Below, one piece after another: positions 1 through 7,457 of a stretch of 64,000 nucleotides of DNA. The notes below the pieces were generated by a model. It was not told where the DNA came from and searched no databases. It saw only the letters and a program-made list of their open reading frames with translations. Source of the stretch: Bacillus sp. FJAT-49736 (lineage in GTDB: Bacteria > Bacillota > Bacilli > Bacillales > Bacillaceae_C); NCBI RefSeq assembly GCF_018343615.1, contig NZ_JAGYPI010000001.1, positions 558,001 through 622,000 of the forward strand, given 5' to 3'. The position numbers and the translations under genes are program-made. How positions within the stretch are numbered: position 1 is the stretch's first letter; each line of letters opens with the position of its first letter.

Positions 1-10
1 AATAGGAATA

Positions 11-149
11 GGACTCTTTTCTTAAACTTTTATAAAAGACCTATTTTTGGATAATGAGTGAATAGCATCTTTGAGAATATATGGTCAAGCAAGGACTAAA
101 TTGTGCATTATAACAAAATACATATAACATAAATCAATACGAAAACAGG
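11..149 (+). repeat. dispersed intergenic repeat, copy 1
   Basis: Begins with GGACTCTTTTCTTAAACTTT and ends with ATCAATACGAAAACAGG. The same two ends recur at 9522-9703, 14012-14169 (reverse) and 58013-58119. The ends are imperfect inverted repeats (GGCTsTTTTC against GAAAACAGCC). No coding potential is visible inside. It lies in the gap before the convergent end of the AI-2E-type gene. Confidence 0.6.
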
Positions 150-156
150 CATAAAT

Positions 157-186
157 AAAAAGACTCGGGAATCCGAGTCTTTTTTA
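157..186 (-). terminator. intrinsic terminator, bidirectional
   Basis: Perfect 8 bp stem AGACTCGG / CCGAGTCT (161-168, 173-180) with loop GAAT. Runs of A on the left and T on the right let it work in both directions. It sits at the stop codon of the leftward transporter gene, whose TAA overlaps the tail. Confidence 0.85.
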
Positions 187-1269
187 GTCATGTGTTCTAA
201 TCCATTTCTTGAAATACCCCTGTGAATACAGTTCCTTCAGCAATATAGTTAAGATTGGTGTAAGAAGCATTCCCCAAAATCCAAACAATCCTAAGAAAAT
301 TACCATTAAGGATAGCATTAGAAAGGCAGAGACTCCTAAGGATTCTCCTACAATTTTTGGTTCTAGAAGCTGTCGAACCAAAAACACAATACCATACACA
401 ATTAATAGCTTAATGGCAAGTGCAGTGTTGCCTACTATGAATAAATAAATTATCCACGGAATAAATATTGTTGCTACTCCTAAAAGTGGTAGTATGTCAA
501 ATAGCGCTGACAAAATGGAAATAATAAAGGCATTATTTACCTGGAAAATTAATAAGGAAACGAAAATAAGTACAAATGTAATCGTCATTAATTTTAATTG
601 GGCGGTAATATATTTAGTAATTCCGCTGATTACGTTTACCCTTAAAAAATCCCATCCCTCTTTCATCCAATTTGGTGCTTTATCATTAAATTTTGCTCTT
701 ACTTTTTCCGCATCTTTCCCTAAGAAATAAGCAAGAATGATTCCTAACAGTAAATTTCCAATAAATACGATACTTGTATTTACCGTTCCGACAACTGTCC
801 ATAAAAATTTTGAAAAATAGATCATGAACTTTTGACCGATAGATCCTAGCTTTTCATTAATCTTTTCCGGTATGCCATACGGCAAATCTGTATATTGCCG
901 CTGAAGCTGATGAACTTCGCCTCCAAAATTACTTTTTAATGTGTCAATATAATGCGGCATTTTCGTAATGAGATTATGTACTTGATTGACGGCAACCATA
1001 CCCCCAACAAAAATTAATGCAAGGGCTACAATTAAGTAAAAGACAAGTGATATGGCAATGGCTGCACCCCGTTTTATTTTTATAGCAACAAGAAGCTTGA
1101 CCATAGGCTTAATAAGCATATAAATTATGCCTCCGAATACTATCGGAGTGGCAATACTGAAAATCCAATTGGCAAATTTTAATGAAAGCCAGATAACAGC
1201 AATTAAAATGACTATATCTACAATGGTTTTATAATTTCTTTTTATAAAAGACCATACTATCTCACCCAT
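184..1269 (-). CDS. AI-2E family transporter (UPF0118-type membrane protein)
   Basis: The 361-residue protein is highly hydrophobic. Membrane segments lie near residues 15-57 and 62-90, then a soluble stretch at about 95-150 (with QLQRQY and PEKINEKLGSIG), then further segments at about 155-182, 225-250, 255-300 and 312-345. This layout, the proline-glycine-rich late segments (DILPLLGVATIFIPW) and the motif LLEPKIVGESLGVS are typical of the AI-2E/PerM family (YueF, YubA, YrrI and YtvI in B. subtilis). Members include the E. coli AI-2 exporter TqsA, but several move other substrates (for example Na+/H+ exchange), so the cargo is not assigned here. The start follows AAGGAG plus AAAGGGG on the minus strand. 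The gene is monocistronic and ends in a bidirectional terminator. Confidence 0.85.
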   Translation of the reverse strand: MGEIVWSFIKRNYKTIVDIVILIAVIWLSLKFANWIFSIATPIVFGGIIYMLIKPMVKLLVAIKIKRGAAIAISLVFYLIVALALIFVGGMVAVNQVHNLITKMPHYIDTLKSNFGGEVHQLQRQYTDLPYGIPEKINEKLGSIGQKFMIYFSKFLWTVVGTVNTSIVFIGNLLLGIILAYFLGKDAEKVRAKFNDKAPNWMKEGWDFLRVNVISGITKYITAQLKLMTITFVLIFVSLLIFQVNNAFIISILSALFDILPLLGVATIFIPWIIYLFIVGNTALAIKLLIVYGIVFLVRQLLEPKIVGESLGVSAFLMLSLMVIFLGLFGFWGMLLTPILTILLKELYSQGYFKKWIRTHD

Positions 1270-1453
1270 AGAATGTCCCCTTTCTCCTTATTTCTAGTAT
1301 ACCAGTATGTAACCTATATTCCACAACTCGTTTCTTATACGAGATTTGGTAGGGAAAAGGTTTCATTTGATTTGTTATAGTATATCAAATCACCAAGACA
1401 GTATTTTTTCTGGTATTTTTAGGAAGAAAGTATGGATTTCTAATTAAAGTAAG

Positions 1454-1523
1454 GGAATAAAAAAGCATGCAGAATTGAACTAAGTAATTCAGATAACGTG
1501 GAGAAAATCTAAAATCGCAACCC
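1454..1523 (+). repeat. left arm of a large imperfect inverted repeat
   Basis: It starts with GGAATAAAAAAGCATGCA (1454-1471), whose exact reverse complement is at 3028-3045. Further in, CTAAGTA, CGTGGAGAAA and TCGCAACCC recur in the same order in the reverse complement of 2963-3045. The AGAATTGAACT core (1471-1481) is an exception: it has the same strand orientation in both arms. Confidence 0.75.
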
Positions 1524-1571
1524 AAATAACATACGATTTCGTAACATAGATAACAATACAAATAACATACA

Positions 1572-1612
1572 AAAAGCTTGAGAGAATTTTTACAACCCTC
1601 AAGCTCTTTTTC
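1572..1612. terminator. terminator-type hairpin
   Basis: Stem AGCTTGAG (1576-1583) / CTCAAGCT (1599-1606) with an A-run before it and CTTTTT after it. It lies between the left repeat arm and the leftward nucleosidase gene, 270 bp past that gene's stop, so it may insulate either direction. Confidence 0.65.
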
Positions 1613-1882
1613 CTTTAATTTAATGCACTTATTAAACTAAAGCACCCTTTAGCTTAATAAGAGTTGAGTTATCTTTTAAGTCCATGCACCATTTTTATCT
1701 TCAAGTAAAGTATTCCGCCCCAACTTTCCTGACTTTATTATAATGCGGATATGTGTAATGGTCATACAATATATTTACTGTAAGCACAAAAAATAATGGA
1801 TTTGGAACTAACGGAAAACAATAGTTAAATAAAAGACAAGTTTCATCAATAATCATAATCTTTCTATTAACTTTAAATTTAT

Positions 1883-2554
1883 TTAAATAAATCTTTTTAA
1901 ATATTTGCCAAATATTTTGTTCATAACTTTGGGTGTGTTTTCTAAATAAATATTAATTTGTTCAATGTTCGATTCGAATTTATCAGAGTTTCTTTCATCT
2001 GTTGGAAAATCAGATATTCCTTTAATAATAATACATTCAACATCATTTTTCTTACAGATATAAGCAATTGCACCCGCTTCTGTATCGGCAATTGTTATTT
2101 CGTTTTCTTTAAGTTCTAAATAGTCCTTCCACATAACTACTGCTTTATCAGAGGTGCCAATTGTTCCTGTATAAAAATCATTTCCATATTTTGATAAATC
2201 AATATCGACTATGAAGGATTGTTTAATAAGAGGCTCAATTTCTTTTACTGTACAATCATATTGAACGGCTTTATCGGGAACAAAAATATCCAAATTACTG
2301 AACTTCTCATCTATTCCTGCACATGTTCCAGCAACGATTACTTTAGTTAAATTAAATTTAGAGATCATATACTGATTACCACCAACACCATTAACTTTTC
2401 TTACACCTGTACTATAAAAAACAAGTTCAGTATCATTAATTGTTCTTATGAAATACTCGCCATATGGATAACTGAAACGTTCGTTAATTTTTATGCTAAA
2501 GTATTCCAATGTCGCTTCATATTCCCACTTCGTTGCAATACTAATTCCTATCAT
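1883..2554 (-). CDS. MTA/SAH-type nucleosidase (PNP_UDP_1 fold)
   Basis: A 223-residue protein related to 5'-methylthioadenosine/S-adenosylhomocysteine nucleosidases and purine phosphorylases, which cleave or phosphorolyse the N-glycosidic bond. Visible family signatures are AGTCAG at residues 75-80 (ribose/phosphate loop), DTEAGA at 157-162 with the ribose-contacting Glu159, and KGISD at 178-182 with the catalytic-type Asp182. Overall similarity to housekeeping Mtn looks low, so the base and sugar specificity is open. The start at 2554 is preferred to an ATG six codons upstream because GGGGTGAT lies 6-7 bases before it. The gene stands alone between inverted-repeat arms (1454-1523 and 2963-3045), which suggests an accessory cargo gene. 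It could be a salvage or quorum-related nucleosidase; no partner is present. Confidence 0.7.
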   Translation of the reverse strand: MIGISIATKWEYEATLEYFSIKINERFSYPYGEYFIRTINDTELVFYSTGVRKVNGVGGNQYMISKFNLTKVIVAGTCAGIDEKFSNLDIFVPDKAVQYDCTVKEIEPLIKQSFIVDIDLSKYGNDFYTGTIGTSDKAVVMWKDYLELKENEITIADTEAGAIAYICKKNDVECIIIKGISDFPTDERNSDKFESNIEQINIYLENTPKVMNKIFGKYLKRFI

Positions 2555-2819
2555 CGACTTATCACCCCACAAATAAAATTTGCCACCATTGAATGTCTAT
2601 ACACGGTTTGAATTCATTTTTTTTTCACTTAACTATCCTTCATTACTCTGTTCATTAACAATTAGTTATTAATATGCAAATATCCTTTTTTTCCTAAACT
2701 GCTGTATTAGTTGAAGAACTGAAATTCTACAATCTTTAACCATATTTTACCATGAAGTCTCGTATAAAATCCTTAAAGTTTCTGGAACAGGATAAATATG
2801 ACATACCAAATAACAAGTG

Positions 2820-2883
2820 AAATAGCACCCTCATTAACACGATGACAATATCTATTGTCAAGATGTTATTTGGGGTGCTATTT
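2820..2883. repeat. 64 nt three-part hairpin
   Basis: Outer arms AAATAGCACCC (2820-2830) / GGGTGCTATTT (2873-2883) enclose AACA/TGTT and a perfect inner stem TGACAATA/TATTGTCA (2843-2850, 2853-2860). No T-run follows, so it is not a standard terminator. It lies upstream of the nucleosidase gene and within the repeat-bounded patch; a folded RNA or a DNA cruciform site are both possible. Confidence 0.6.
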
Positions 2884-2962
2884 ACTATGCTTTTATGGGT
2901 TTATTTTCTTGCAAAACACTGATATATCAACAAAAAAAGGTCTGCTAGTTGCTATGCTAAAA

Positions 2963-3045
2963 GGGTTGCGAATTCATATGATATTTGCAGTGTTTCTCCA
3001 CGAAAACAGAACTACTTAGAATTGAACTGCATGCTTTTTTATTCC
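2963..3045 (-). repeat. right arm of the large imperfect inverted repeat
   Basis: Reverse-complement partner of 1454-1523. It overlaps the last codons and stop of the neighbouring leftward gene (stop at 3039-3041), so the shared GGAATAAAAAAGCATGCA includes a real gene end here but not in the left arm. The left arm is therefore probably the duplicated copy. Confidence 0.7.
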
Positions 3046-3356
3046 TCTGACTTATAACGTAAATAATTAAAATTCGAAGTAGGAACCACTTTTTGAATCG
3101 TACCATCATCTTCTTTATATACTTCAAACTCCTGATAGGTTTCTACTGTGTAACCGTCTATTTCCTCTGTATTTACCAAACGTTCCTCTAATGCAGGAGC
3201 AATTGATTTGGTCGGTTTAGTTGCCGAAAAAGCCGGAACATTTGTAGTTATTTGCTCAAGGTCACGATTGGAAATCGTATTTAAATAAGCGAATAAAATT
3301 AAACAAAAAAGAATAACAAAAAATGCACTCTTTTTTGATTTTAAAATAGTTAACAT
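3039..3356 (-). CDS. small membrane-anchored protein, function unknown
   Basis: A 105-residue protein. Residues 1-10 are basic (MLTILKSKKS), residues 11-27 form one hydrophobic helix (AFFVILFCLILFAYL), and the rest is a polar extracytoplasmic tail with an acidic middle (EERLVNTEEIDGY, EVYKEDDGTIQKVVP). I do not recognise a family. The AAGGGGTGA ribosome site 6-7 bases before the ATG supports the start. It diverges from the YitT-family gene across 183 bp. Its 3' end lies inside the right inverted-repeat arm. Confidence 0.6.
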   Translation of the reverse strand: MLTILKSKKSAFFVILFCLILFAYLNTISNRDLEQITTNVPAFSATKPTKSIAPALEERLVNTEEIDGYTVETYQEFEVYKEDDGTIQKVVPTSNFNYLRYKSEE

Positions 3357-3539
3357 TCACTTTCACCCCTTCTTAGGCAATGCATTCCTTATCTTTTTTT
3401 TATGCTTGTCTTAAAAGGAATATTCCATTTTACTTCATTGCTCACGTTTCACTCTTCAGAAAAAACTATTATCTTAAACATTAAATATTTCTCTACTATA
3501 ATAAACTAAAGCATTTTAGAGAATAAGAGGGGAATAATA

Positions 3540-4349
3540 ATGCGTAATATTTTCACGATTATTATTGGATCGTTAATCGTAGGGTTTGCATATAATTTTT
3601 TTCTGATTCCACATCATATTTTAAGCAGTGGTTTAAGCGGGATTGCGATAATGCTTAGTTTTATCACACCTATTAACACTGGTATCTTTAATTTTCTATT
3701 AAATTTTCCGCTTTTAGCGCTCGGTTTTTTCAAGCTTGGAAAACGTTTTGTATTCTATACTATTTTATCAGTTGTTATGCTTTCGGTAGGCTTGTATGTC
3801 ATTCCGATAGTCAAAATTACAACAGAACCCTTATTATCTTCCTTAGCTGGAGGTGTATTAACAGGAATAGGGATTGGGTTAATTTTTCGAGCATCCGGTT
3901 CATCCGGCGGATTCGATATTATTGCTATGCTGTTAACAAAGAAAAAGGATTTTCCGCTTGGGTCCGTAATATCTGCTATGAATGCGTTAATCGTGATTAT
4001 TTCAGGGTTTATTTTTACCTGGGATGCCGCACTTAACACAATGGTGGCAATTTATGCAACCGGCAAAGTTATTGATACCATCCATACGAAGCATATTAAA
4101 TTAACCTTAACCATTGTGACGAAAAAAGGTGAGGAAATGAAGGACAAACTGCTGGAAAATTTATATCGCGGAGTAACGTTAATGAATGGTGAAGGCGCTT
4201 ATTCAGGTGAAGAACGCAAAATCTTAATGACAGTGATTACGCGCTACCAATTATCCGATGTGAAAAAAATAATTATGGAAACCGACCAAGAAGCCTTTGT
4301 AAACATTACGGAAACTCAAGAGGTAATGGGGCTGTTCCATAGAGGGTAA
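3540..4349 (+). CDS. YitT family membrane protein (DUF161 + DUF2179)
   Basis: A 269-residue protein. Residues 1-~175 contain about five membrane helices with the family's glycine-rich patterns (GIAIMLSF, GGVLTGIGIGLIFRASGSSGGFDIIA near 95-125). Residues ~185-269 form the soluble DUF2179 domain (LTIVTKKGEEMKDKLLENLYRGVTLMNGEGAYSG). This architecture defines the YitT/YpjC/YqfU/YvjA group, whose transport role has not been settled. GAGGGGAATAATA precedes the ATG. It is followed by the separately promoted ppaC. Confidence 0.85.
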   Translation: MRNIFTIIIGSLIVGFAYNFFLIPHHILSSGLSGIAIMLSFITPINTGIFNFLLNFPLLALGFFKLGKRFVFYTILSVVMLSVGLYVIPIVKITTEPLLSSLAGGVLTGIGIGLIFRASGSSGGFDIIAMLLTKKKDFPLGSVISAMNALIVIISGFIFTWDAALNTMVAIYATGKVIDTIHTKHIKLTLTIVTKKGEEMKDKLLENLYRGVTLMNGEGAYSGEERKILMTVITRYQLSDVKKIIMETDQEAFVNITETQEVMGLFHRG

Positions 4350-4385
4350 ATTCAGTAATATTCCTGGACAATTTAGATAAAAATA

Positions 4386-4443
4386 TTGACTATGTGATAA
4401 AATAGAAACTATAAGTAACGTCCACATGTCTAATGTGGACGTT
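4386..4443 (+). promoter_or_regulatory. ppaC promoter and 5' leader hairpin
   Basis: TTGACT (4386-4391) and TATAAG (4410-4415) are 18 bp apart and form a sigma-A-like promoter. A perfect 11 bp hairpin AACGTCCACAT/ATGTGGACGTT (4417-4443, loop GTCTA) starts within a few bases of the expected transcription start. With no T-run after it, it looks like a 5' stabilising stem or an operator dyad rather than a terminator. Confidence 0.55.
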
Positions 4444-4482
4444 ATAACTGAAAACCTACATATATTAAAAGGAGTAAGAGCA

Positions 4483-5421
4483 ATGGAAAAGATTTTTATT
4501 TTCGGACACAAAAATCCAGATACGGATACTATTTGTTCTGCAATTGCGTATGCAGAATTAAAAACAAAGCTAGGTATGGATGTGGAACCGGTAAGATTAG
4601 GAGAAATCAATGGCGAGACAAAATATGCCTTAGATTATTTCAAGGCAGAGGCACCTCGTTACGTCGAAAAGGTAGCAAGCGAAGTGAAAAATGTCATTTT
4701 AGTGGACCATAACGAGCGTCAGCAAAGTGCAGATGACATCGATGAAGTTCGAGTACTGGAAGTAATCGATCACCACCGTATTGCGAACTTTGAAACAAGT
4801 GATCCTTTATACTATCGTGCAGAGCCTGTAGGATGTACGGCAACTATTTTAAATAAATTATATAAGGAAAACGGAATTGAAATCCGCAAAGAAATAGCAG
4901 GATTAATGCTTTCAGCGATCATTTCTGATTCCTTATTATTCAAATCACCGACCTGTACAAATGAAGATGTAGAGGCTGCAAAAGAATTAGCTGCTATCGC
5001 AGAAGTAGATGCAGAAAAATATGGTTTAGAGATGTTAAAAGCCGGAGCAGATTTAAGTGATAAGTCGGTGGAACAGCTTGTATCGTTGGATGCAAAGGAA
5101 TTCCAAATGGGCGATTATAAAGTAGAAGTTGCTCAAGTTAATGCTGTTGATATTAATGATGTATTTTCTCGTCAAGCGGATGTGGAAAAAGTATTAACGG
5201 GCATTATTGCAGATAAGGGATTAGATTTATTTTTATTTGTAGTAACAGATATTTTAAATAATGATTCCACTGCTATTGCTCTCGGCCGAGGTGCAAAAGT
5301 AGTAGAAAAAGCATATAATGTAGAGCTTCAAAACAACACAGCCGTATTAAAAGGTGTTGTCTCTCGTAAAAAACAAATTGTTCCAATTTTAACAGATGCA
5401 TTTAAAACAATTGAATTATAA
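4483..5421 (+). CDS. ppaC: manganese-dependent inorganic pyrophosphatase (class II, DHH family)
   Basis: A 312-residue enzyme that hydrolyses pyrophosphate to phosphate in the cytoplasm and pulls biosynthetic reactions forward. Metal-site motifs are intact: GHKNPDTD (His9, Asp13, Asp15), VDHNE (Asp75) and the defining DHH (Asp96-His97-His98). The C-terminal DHHA2 domain carries the substrate-binding RKKQ near residue 295. Length matches B. subtilis PpaC. The start at 4483 is chosen over an in-frame ATG at 4426, because AAAGGAG lies 9 bases before it and the upstream ATG falls inside the leader hairpin. The gene is monocistronic, with its own promoter and a terminator at 5442-5472. Confidence 0.95.
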   Translation: MEKIFIFGHKNPDTDTICSAIAYAELKTKLGMDVEPVRLGEINGETKYALDYFKAEAPRYVEKVASEVKNVILVDHNERQQSADDIDEVRVLEVIDHHRIANFETSDPLYYRAEPVGCTATILNKLYKENGIEIRKEIAGLMLSAIISDSLLFKSPTCTNEDVEAAKELAAIAEVDAEKYGLEMLKAGADLSDKSVEQLVSLDAKEFQMGDYKVEVAQVNAVDINDVFSRQADVEKVLTGIIADKGLDLFLFVVTDILNNDSTAIALGRGAKVVEKAYNVELQNNTAVLKGVVSRKKQIVPILTDAFKTIEL

Positions 5422-5441
5422 AAAATAATTATACATTCTGG

Positions 5442-5472
5442 AGCAGTACTACTATTGTAGTATTGCTTTTTT
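5442..5472 (+). terminator. ppaC terminator
   Basis: Stem AGCAGTACTAC/GTAGTATTGCT (5442-5452, 5457-5467, one G-T wobble) with loop TATT and a T6 tail, 21 bp after the ppaC stop. Confidence 0.85.
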
Positions 5473-5536
5473 ATTTTTGGGATTCTTTTTTAATAAATAA
5501 TTACTAAATATTAGGTTTAATGAAACTTTTTAATCG

Positions 5537-5552
5537 GGGCATCTTTTCTTAA
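5537..5552 (-). repeat. fragment of the dispersed repeat (inner motif)
   Basis: GGGCATCTTTTCTTAA is the exact reverse complement of the inner motif of the copy at 9522-9703 (9596-9611) and is close to 14078-14093. No matching ends were found nearby, so this is a fragment or a chance match. Confidence 0.4.
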
Positions 5553-5660
5553 AATGAGAAGTCTCTATGAATGAATATATTTAATATTTACATCTTAAAA
5601 AGCATCAAAGTGGAGAAAAGAGACATTGTAGAAAAAATAGATAGATTTTCGTTAAGTTGT

Positions 5661-5753
5661 GATTGTTTTTGAATGTTAATGATTGTTTTTGATTGTTTTT
5701 ATTTTTTTTAGGATGTACAATAAAAAAGTACTCACAAATTGTATGCGTTACCA
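5661..5753 (+). promoter_or_regulatory. fru operon control region: operators, promoter, cre-like site
   Basis: Three copies of GATTGTTTTT lie at 5661-5670, 5681-5690 and 5691-5700, spaced 20 and 10 bp so that they share one DNA face; DeoR-family repressors such as FruR bind such direct repeats. A promoter TTGTTT (5693-5698) - 17 bp - TACAAT (5716-5721) overlaps the third copy. TGTATGCGTTACCA (5740-5753) matches 12 of 14 positions of the CcpA cre consensus and sits downstream of the promoter in a roadblock position. Roles are inferred from motif and place. Confidence 0.6.
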
Positions 5754-5776
5754 ATAGAAATGGCAGGTGAAACGGA

Positions 5777-6532
5777 TTGCTAACTGCTGAAAGACATCGC
5801 ATCATATTAGAATTGTTAAAACAGAAGGAAATTGTAAGCTTGCAAGAGCTTGTAAATGAAACAAATACATCAGAATCAACCATTAGAAGAGATCTCATCG
5901 AGCTTGAGAAGAAAAATGCCCTTAAGAGAGTTCACGGCGGTGCTGCTCGATTACAAGGTAAACTGGAAGAGCCTGGTATTATTGAAAAAACAGCCAAAAA
6001 CCTGACGGCAAAGGATTTGATTGCAAAATATGCTGCTTCACTTGTAGAACAGGCAGATTGTATCTATTTGGATGCGGGTTCTACCACACTGCAAATGATT
6101 CCTTATCTTCCAAATGAAAGCGATATTGTCGTTGTAACAAATGGGCTTACGAATATCCAGCCGCTTCTAAATAAAGGAATTAAGACGTATTTAATTGGTG
6201 GAGCTATTAAGCCGAAGACAGGTGCAATGATAGGCCGAGGTGCTTTATATGCGATTGAAAACTACCGTTTTGACAAATGCTTTCTCGGAGTTAATGGAAT
6301 TCATCCATCTTTTGGCTATACCACTCCAGATCCGGAAGAAGCTTTTATAAAGCAAAAAGCACTGCAGCTCTCTAGAGAATCATATGTCTTGGCAGATGAT
6401 ACTAAGTTTGGAGAGATAGCTTTTTCTGAGATTGCTCCTCTTTCAGAAGCTAGCATTATTACTAATTTGCTAAACAATGATACAGCAGAACTTTATAAGC
6501 ATAAAACTACCATAAAGGTTGTGACATCATGA
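5777..6532 (+). CDS. fruR: DeoR-family repressor of the fructose operon
   Basis: A 251-residue regulator. Residues 1-57 hold the DeoR winged helix-turn-helix (SLQELVNETNTSESTIRRDLIELEKK, then VHGGA). The rest is the sugar-phosphate sensor domain (DAGSTT near 95, VVTNGL, GG near 140). In this family fructose-1-phosphate normally releases the repressor. The start is TTG at 5777, preceded by GGTGA. It is the first gene of fruR-fruK-fruA, and its TGA overlaps the fruK ATG (ATGA), so the two are translationally coupled. Likely autoregulated through the repeats at 5661-5700. Confidence 0.92.
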   Translation: MLTAERHRIILELLKQKEIVSLQELVNETNTSESTIRRDLIELEKKNALKRVHGGAARLQGKLEEPGIIEKTAKNLTAKDLIAKYAASLVEQADCIYLDAGSTTLQMIPYLPNESDIVVVTNGLTNIQPLLNKGIKTYLIGGAIKPKTGAMIGRGALYAIENYRFDKCFLGVNGIHPSFGYTTPDPEEAFIKQKALQLSRESYVLADDTKFGEIAFSEIAPLSEASIITNLLNNDTAELYKHKTTIKVVTS

Positions 6533-7443
6533 TATACACAATTACATTAAATCCATCGTTGGATTACCATGTAGAGGTGGATAACTTTGAGTCGGGTATA
6601 CTGAACCGTACTAAATCGGATTATAAGGTACCTGGGGGAAAAGGAATTAATGTTTCCCGAGTTTTAAAAAGATTGGGAGCAGAATCCATTGCTCTTGGTT
6701 TTATTGGAGGATTCACCGGAGCTTATATAAAGGATTTTTTAAGTGAAGAACAGATCGCATTGGATTTTGTAGAGGTGGATGAAGATACAAGAATTAATAT
6801 TAAGCTAAGGTCCGTAGAAGAAACGGAAATTAACGGGGCAGGTCCCGCTATTACGCCACAACAGCTGGAACAATTATTTTCGAAGTTTCAAAGCATAAAG
6901 CCAAATGATATGGTTATATTTTCTGGAAGCATTCCCGTTTCACTCCCTTCTTCCATTTACGCTGATTTAATAAAAATATGCAAACATATTGGAGCGTGCT
7001 TTGTTGCGGATGTATCTGGGCAAGCACTTAAACAAGTTATACTGGAAAAGCCATTTCTAATCAAACCGAATCATCATGAATTAGGAGAATTATTCCAGAC
7101 GAAGATTGAATCGGTACAAGATGCCTATATTTATGGGAAAAAGCTAGTGGATGAAGGAGTAGAAAATATCATAATTTCTATGGCGGAAAAAGGTGCTCTT
7201 TTTATCAATAAGAATTTAGCAATACATGCAACAGCACCGAAAGGGGAATTGAAAAATTCCATAGGGGCTGGTGATTCATTAGTTGGTGGTTTTTTAAGTG
7301 CTTATTCATCCGGAAAATCATTAGAAGAAGCATTTAAAATCGGGGTTGCTTCCGGAAGTGCCACCGCATTTTCACAAGGACTTTGTACAAAGGATAAAGT
7401 AATGAATCTTTTAAATGAAGTAAAAATTAAGACTCTAAAATGA
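6529..7443 (+). CDS. fruK: 1-phosphofructokinase
   Basis: A 304-residue PfkB-family sugar kinase that converts fructose-1-phosphate, the product of FruA transport, to fructose-1,6-bisphosphate with ATP. The N-terminal signature PGGKGINVSRVLKRLG is at residues 35-50, and the C-terminal GAGDSLVGGF at 246-255 carries the catalytic base Asp249. Length fits FruK/LacC-type enzymes; placement between fruR and fruA decides the substrate. The ATG overlaps the stop of fruR by four bases. Confidence 0.95.
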   Translation: MIYTITLNPSLDYHVEVDNFESGILNRTKSDYKVPGGKGINVSRVLKRLGAESIALGFIGGFTGAYIKDFLSEEQIALDFVEVDEDTRINIKLRSVEETEINGAGPAITPQQLEQLFSKFQSIKPNDMVIFSGSIPVSLPSSIYADLIKICKHIGACFVADVSGQALKQVILEKPFLIKPNHHELGELFQTKIESVQDAYIYGKKLVDEGVENIIISMAEKGALFINKNLAIHATAPKGELKNSIGAGDSLVGGFLSAYSSGKSLEEAFKIGVASGSATAFSQGLCTKDKVMNLLNEVKIKTLK

Positions 7444-7457
7444 GGTGAACCTTCAAC

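Larger units (their letters stand above)
1270..1882. other. 613 bp gap: repeat arm and one terminator, no gene seen
   Basis: The first ~170 bases hold the upstream region of the leftward transporter, including the short dyad CTCGT/ACGAG near 1327-1343. From 1454 on there is the left arm of the inverted-repeat pair, then two direct copies of CAAATAACATAC (1522-1533 and 1560-1571) and a terminator-type hairpin at 1572-1612. No reading frame with a credible ribosome site was found. Confidence 0.6.

Noticed and set aside
1522-1571. Two CAAATAACATAC copies 38 bp apart, considered as a CRISPR or iteron start
   Set aside because: There are only two short copies and no array, cas genes or replication genes; they are too AT-rich to be meaningful.
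1441-3045. Possible defence system around the nucleosidase
   Set aside because: Nucleosidase-fold effectors exist in defence systems, but no sensor, nuclease or second gene is present, so only a solitary accessory gene is claimed.
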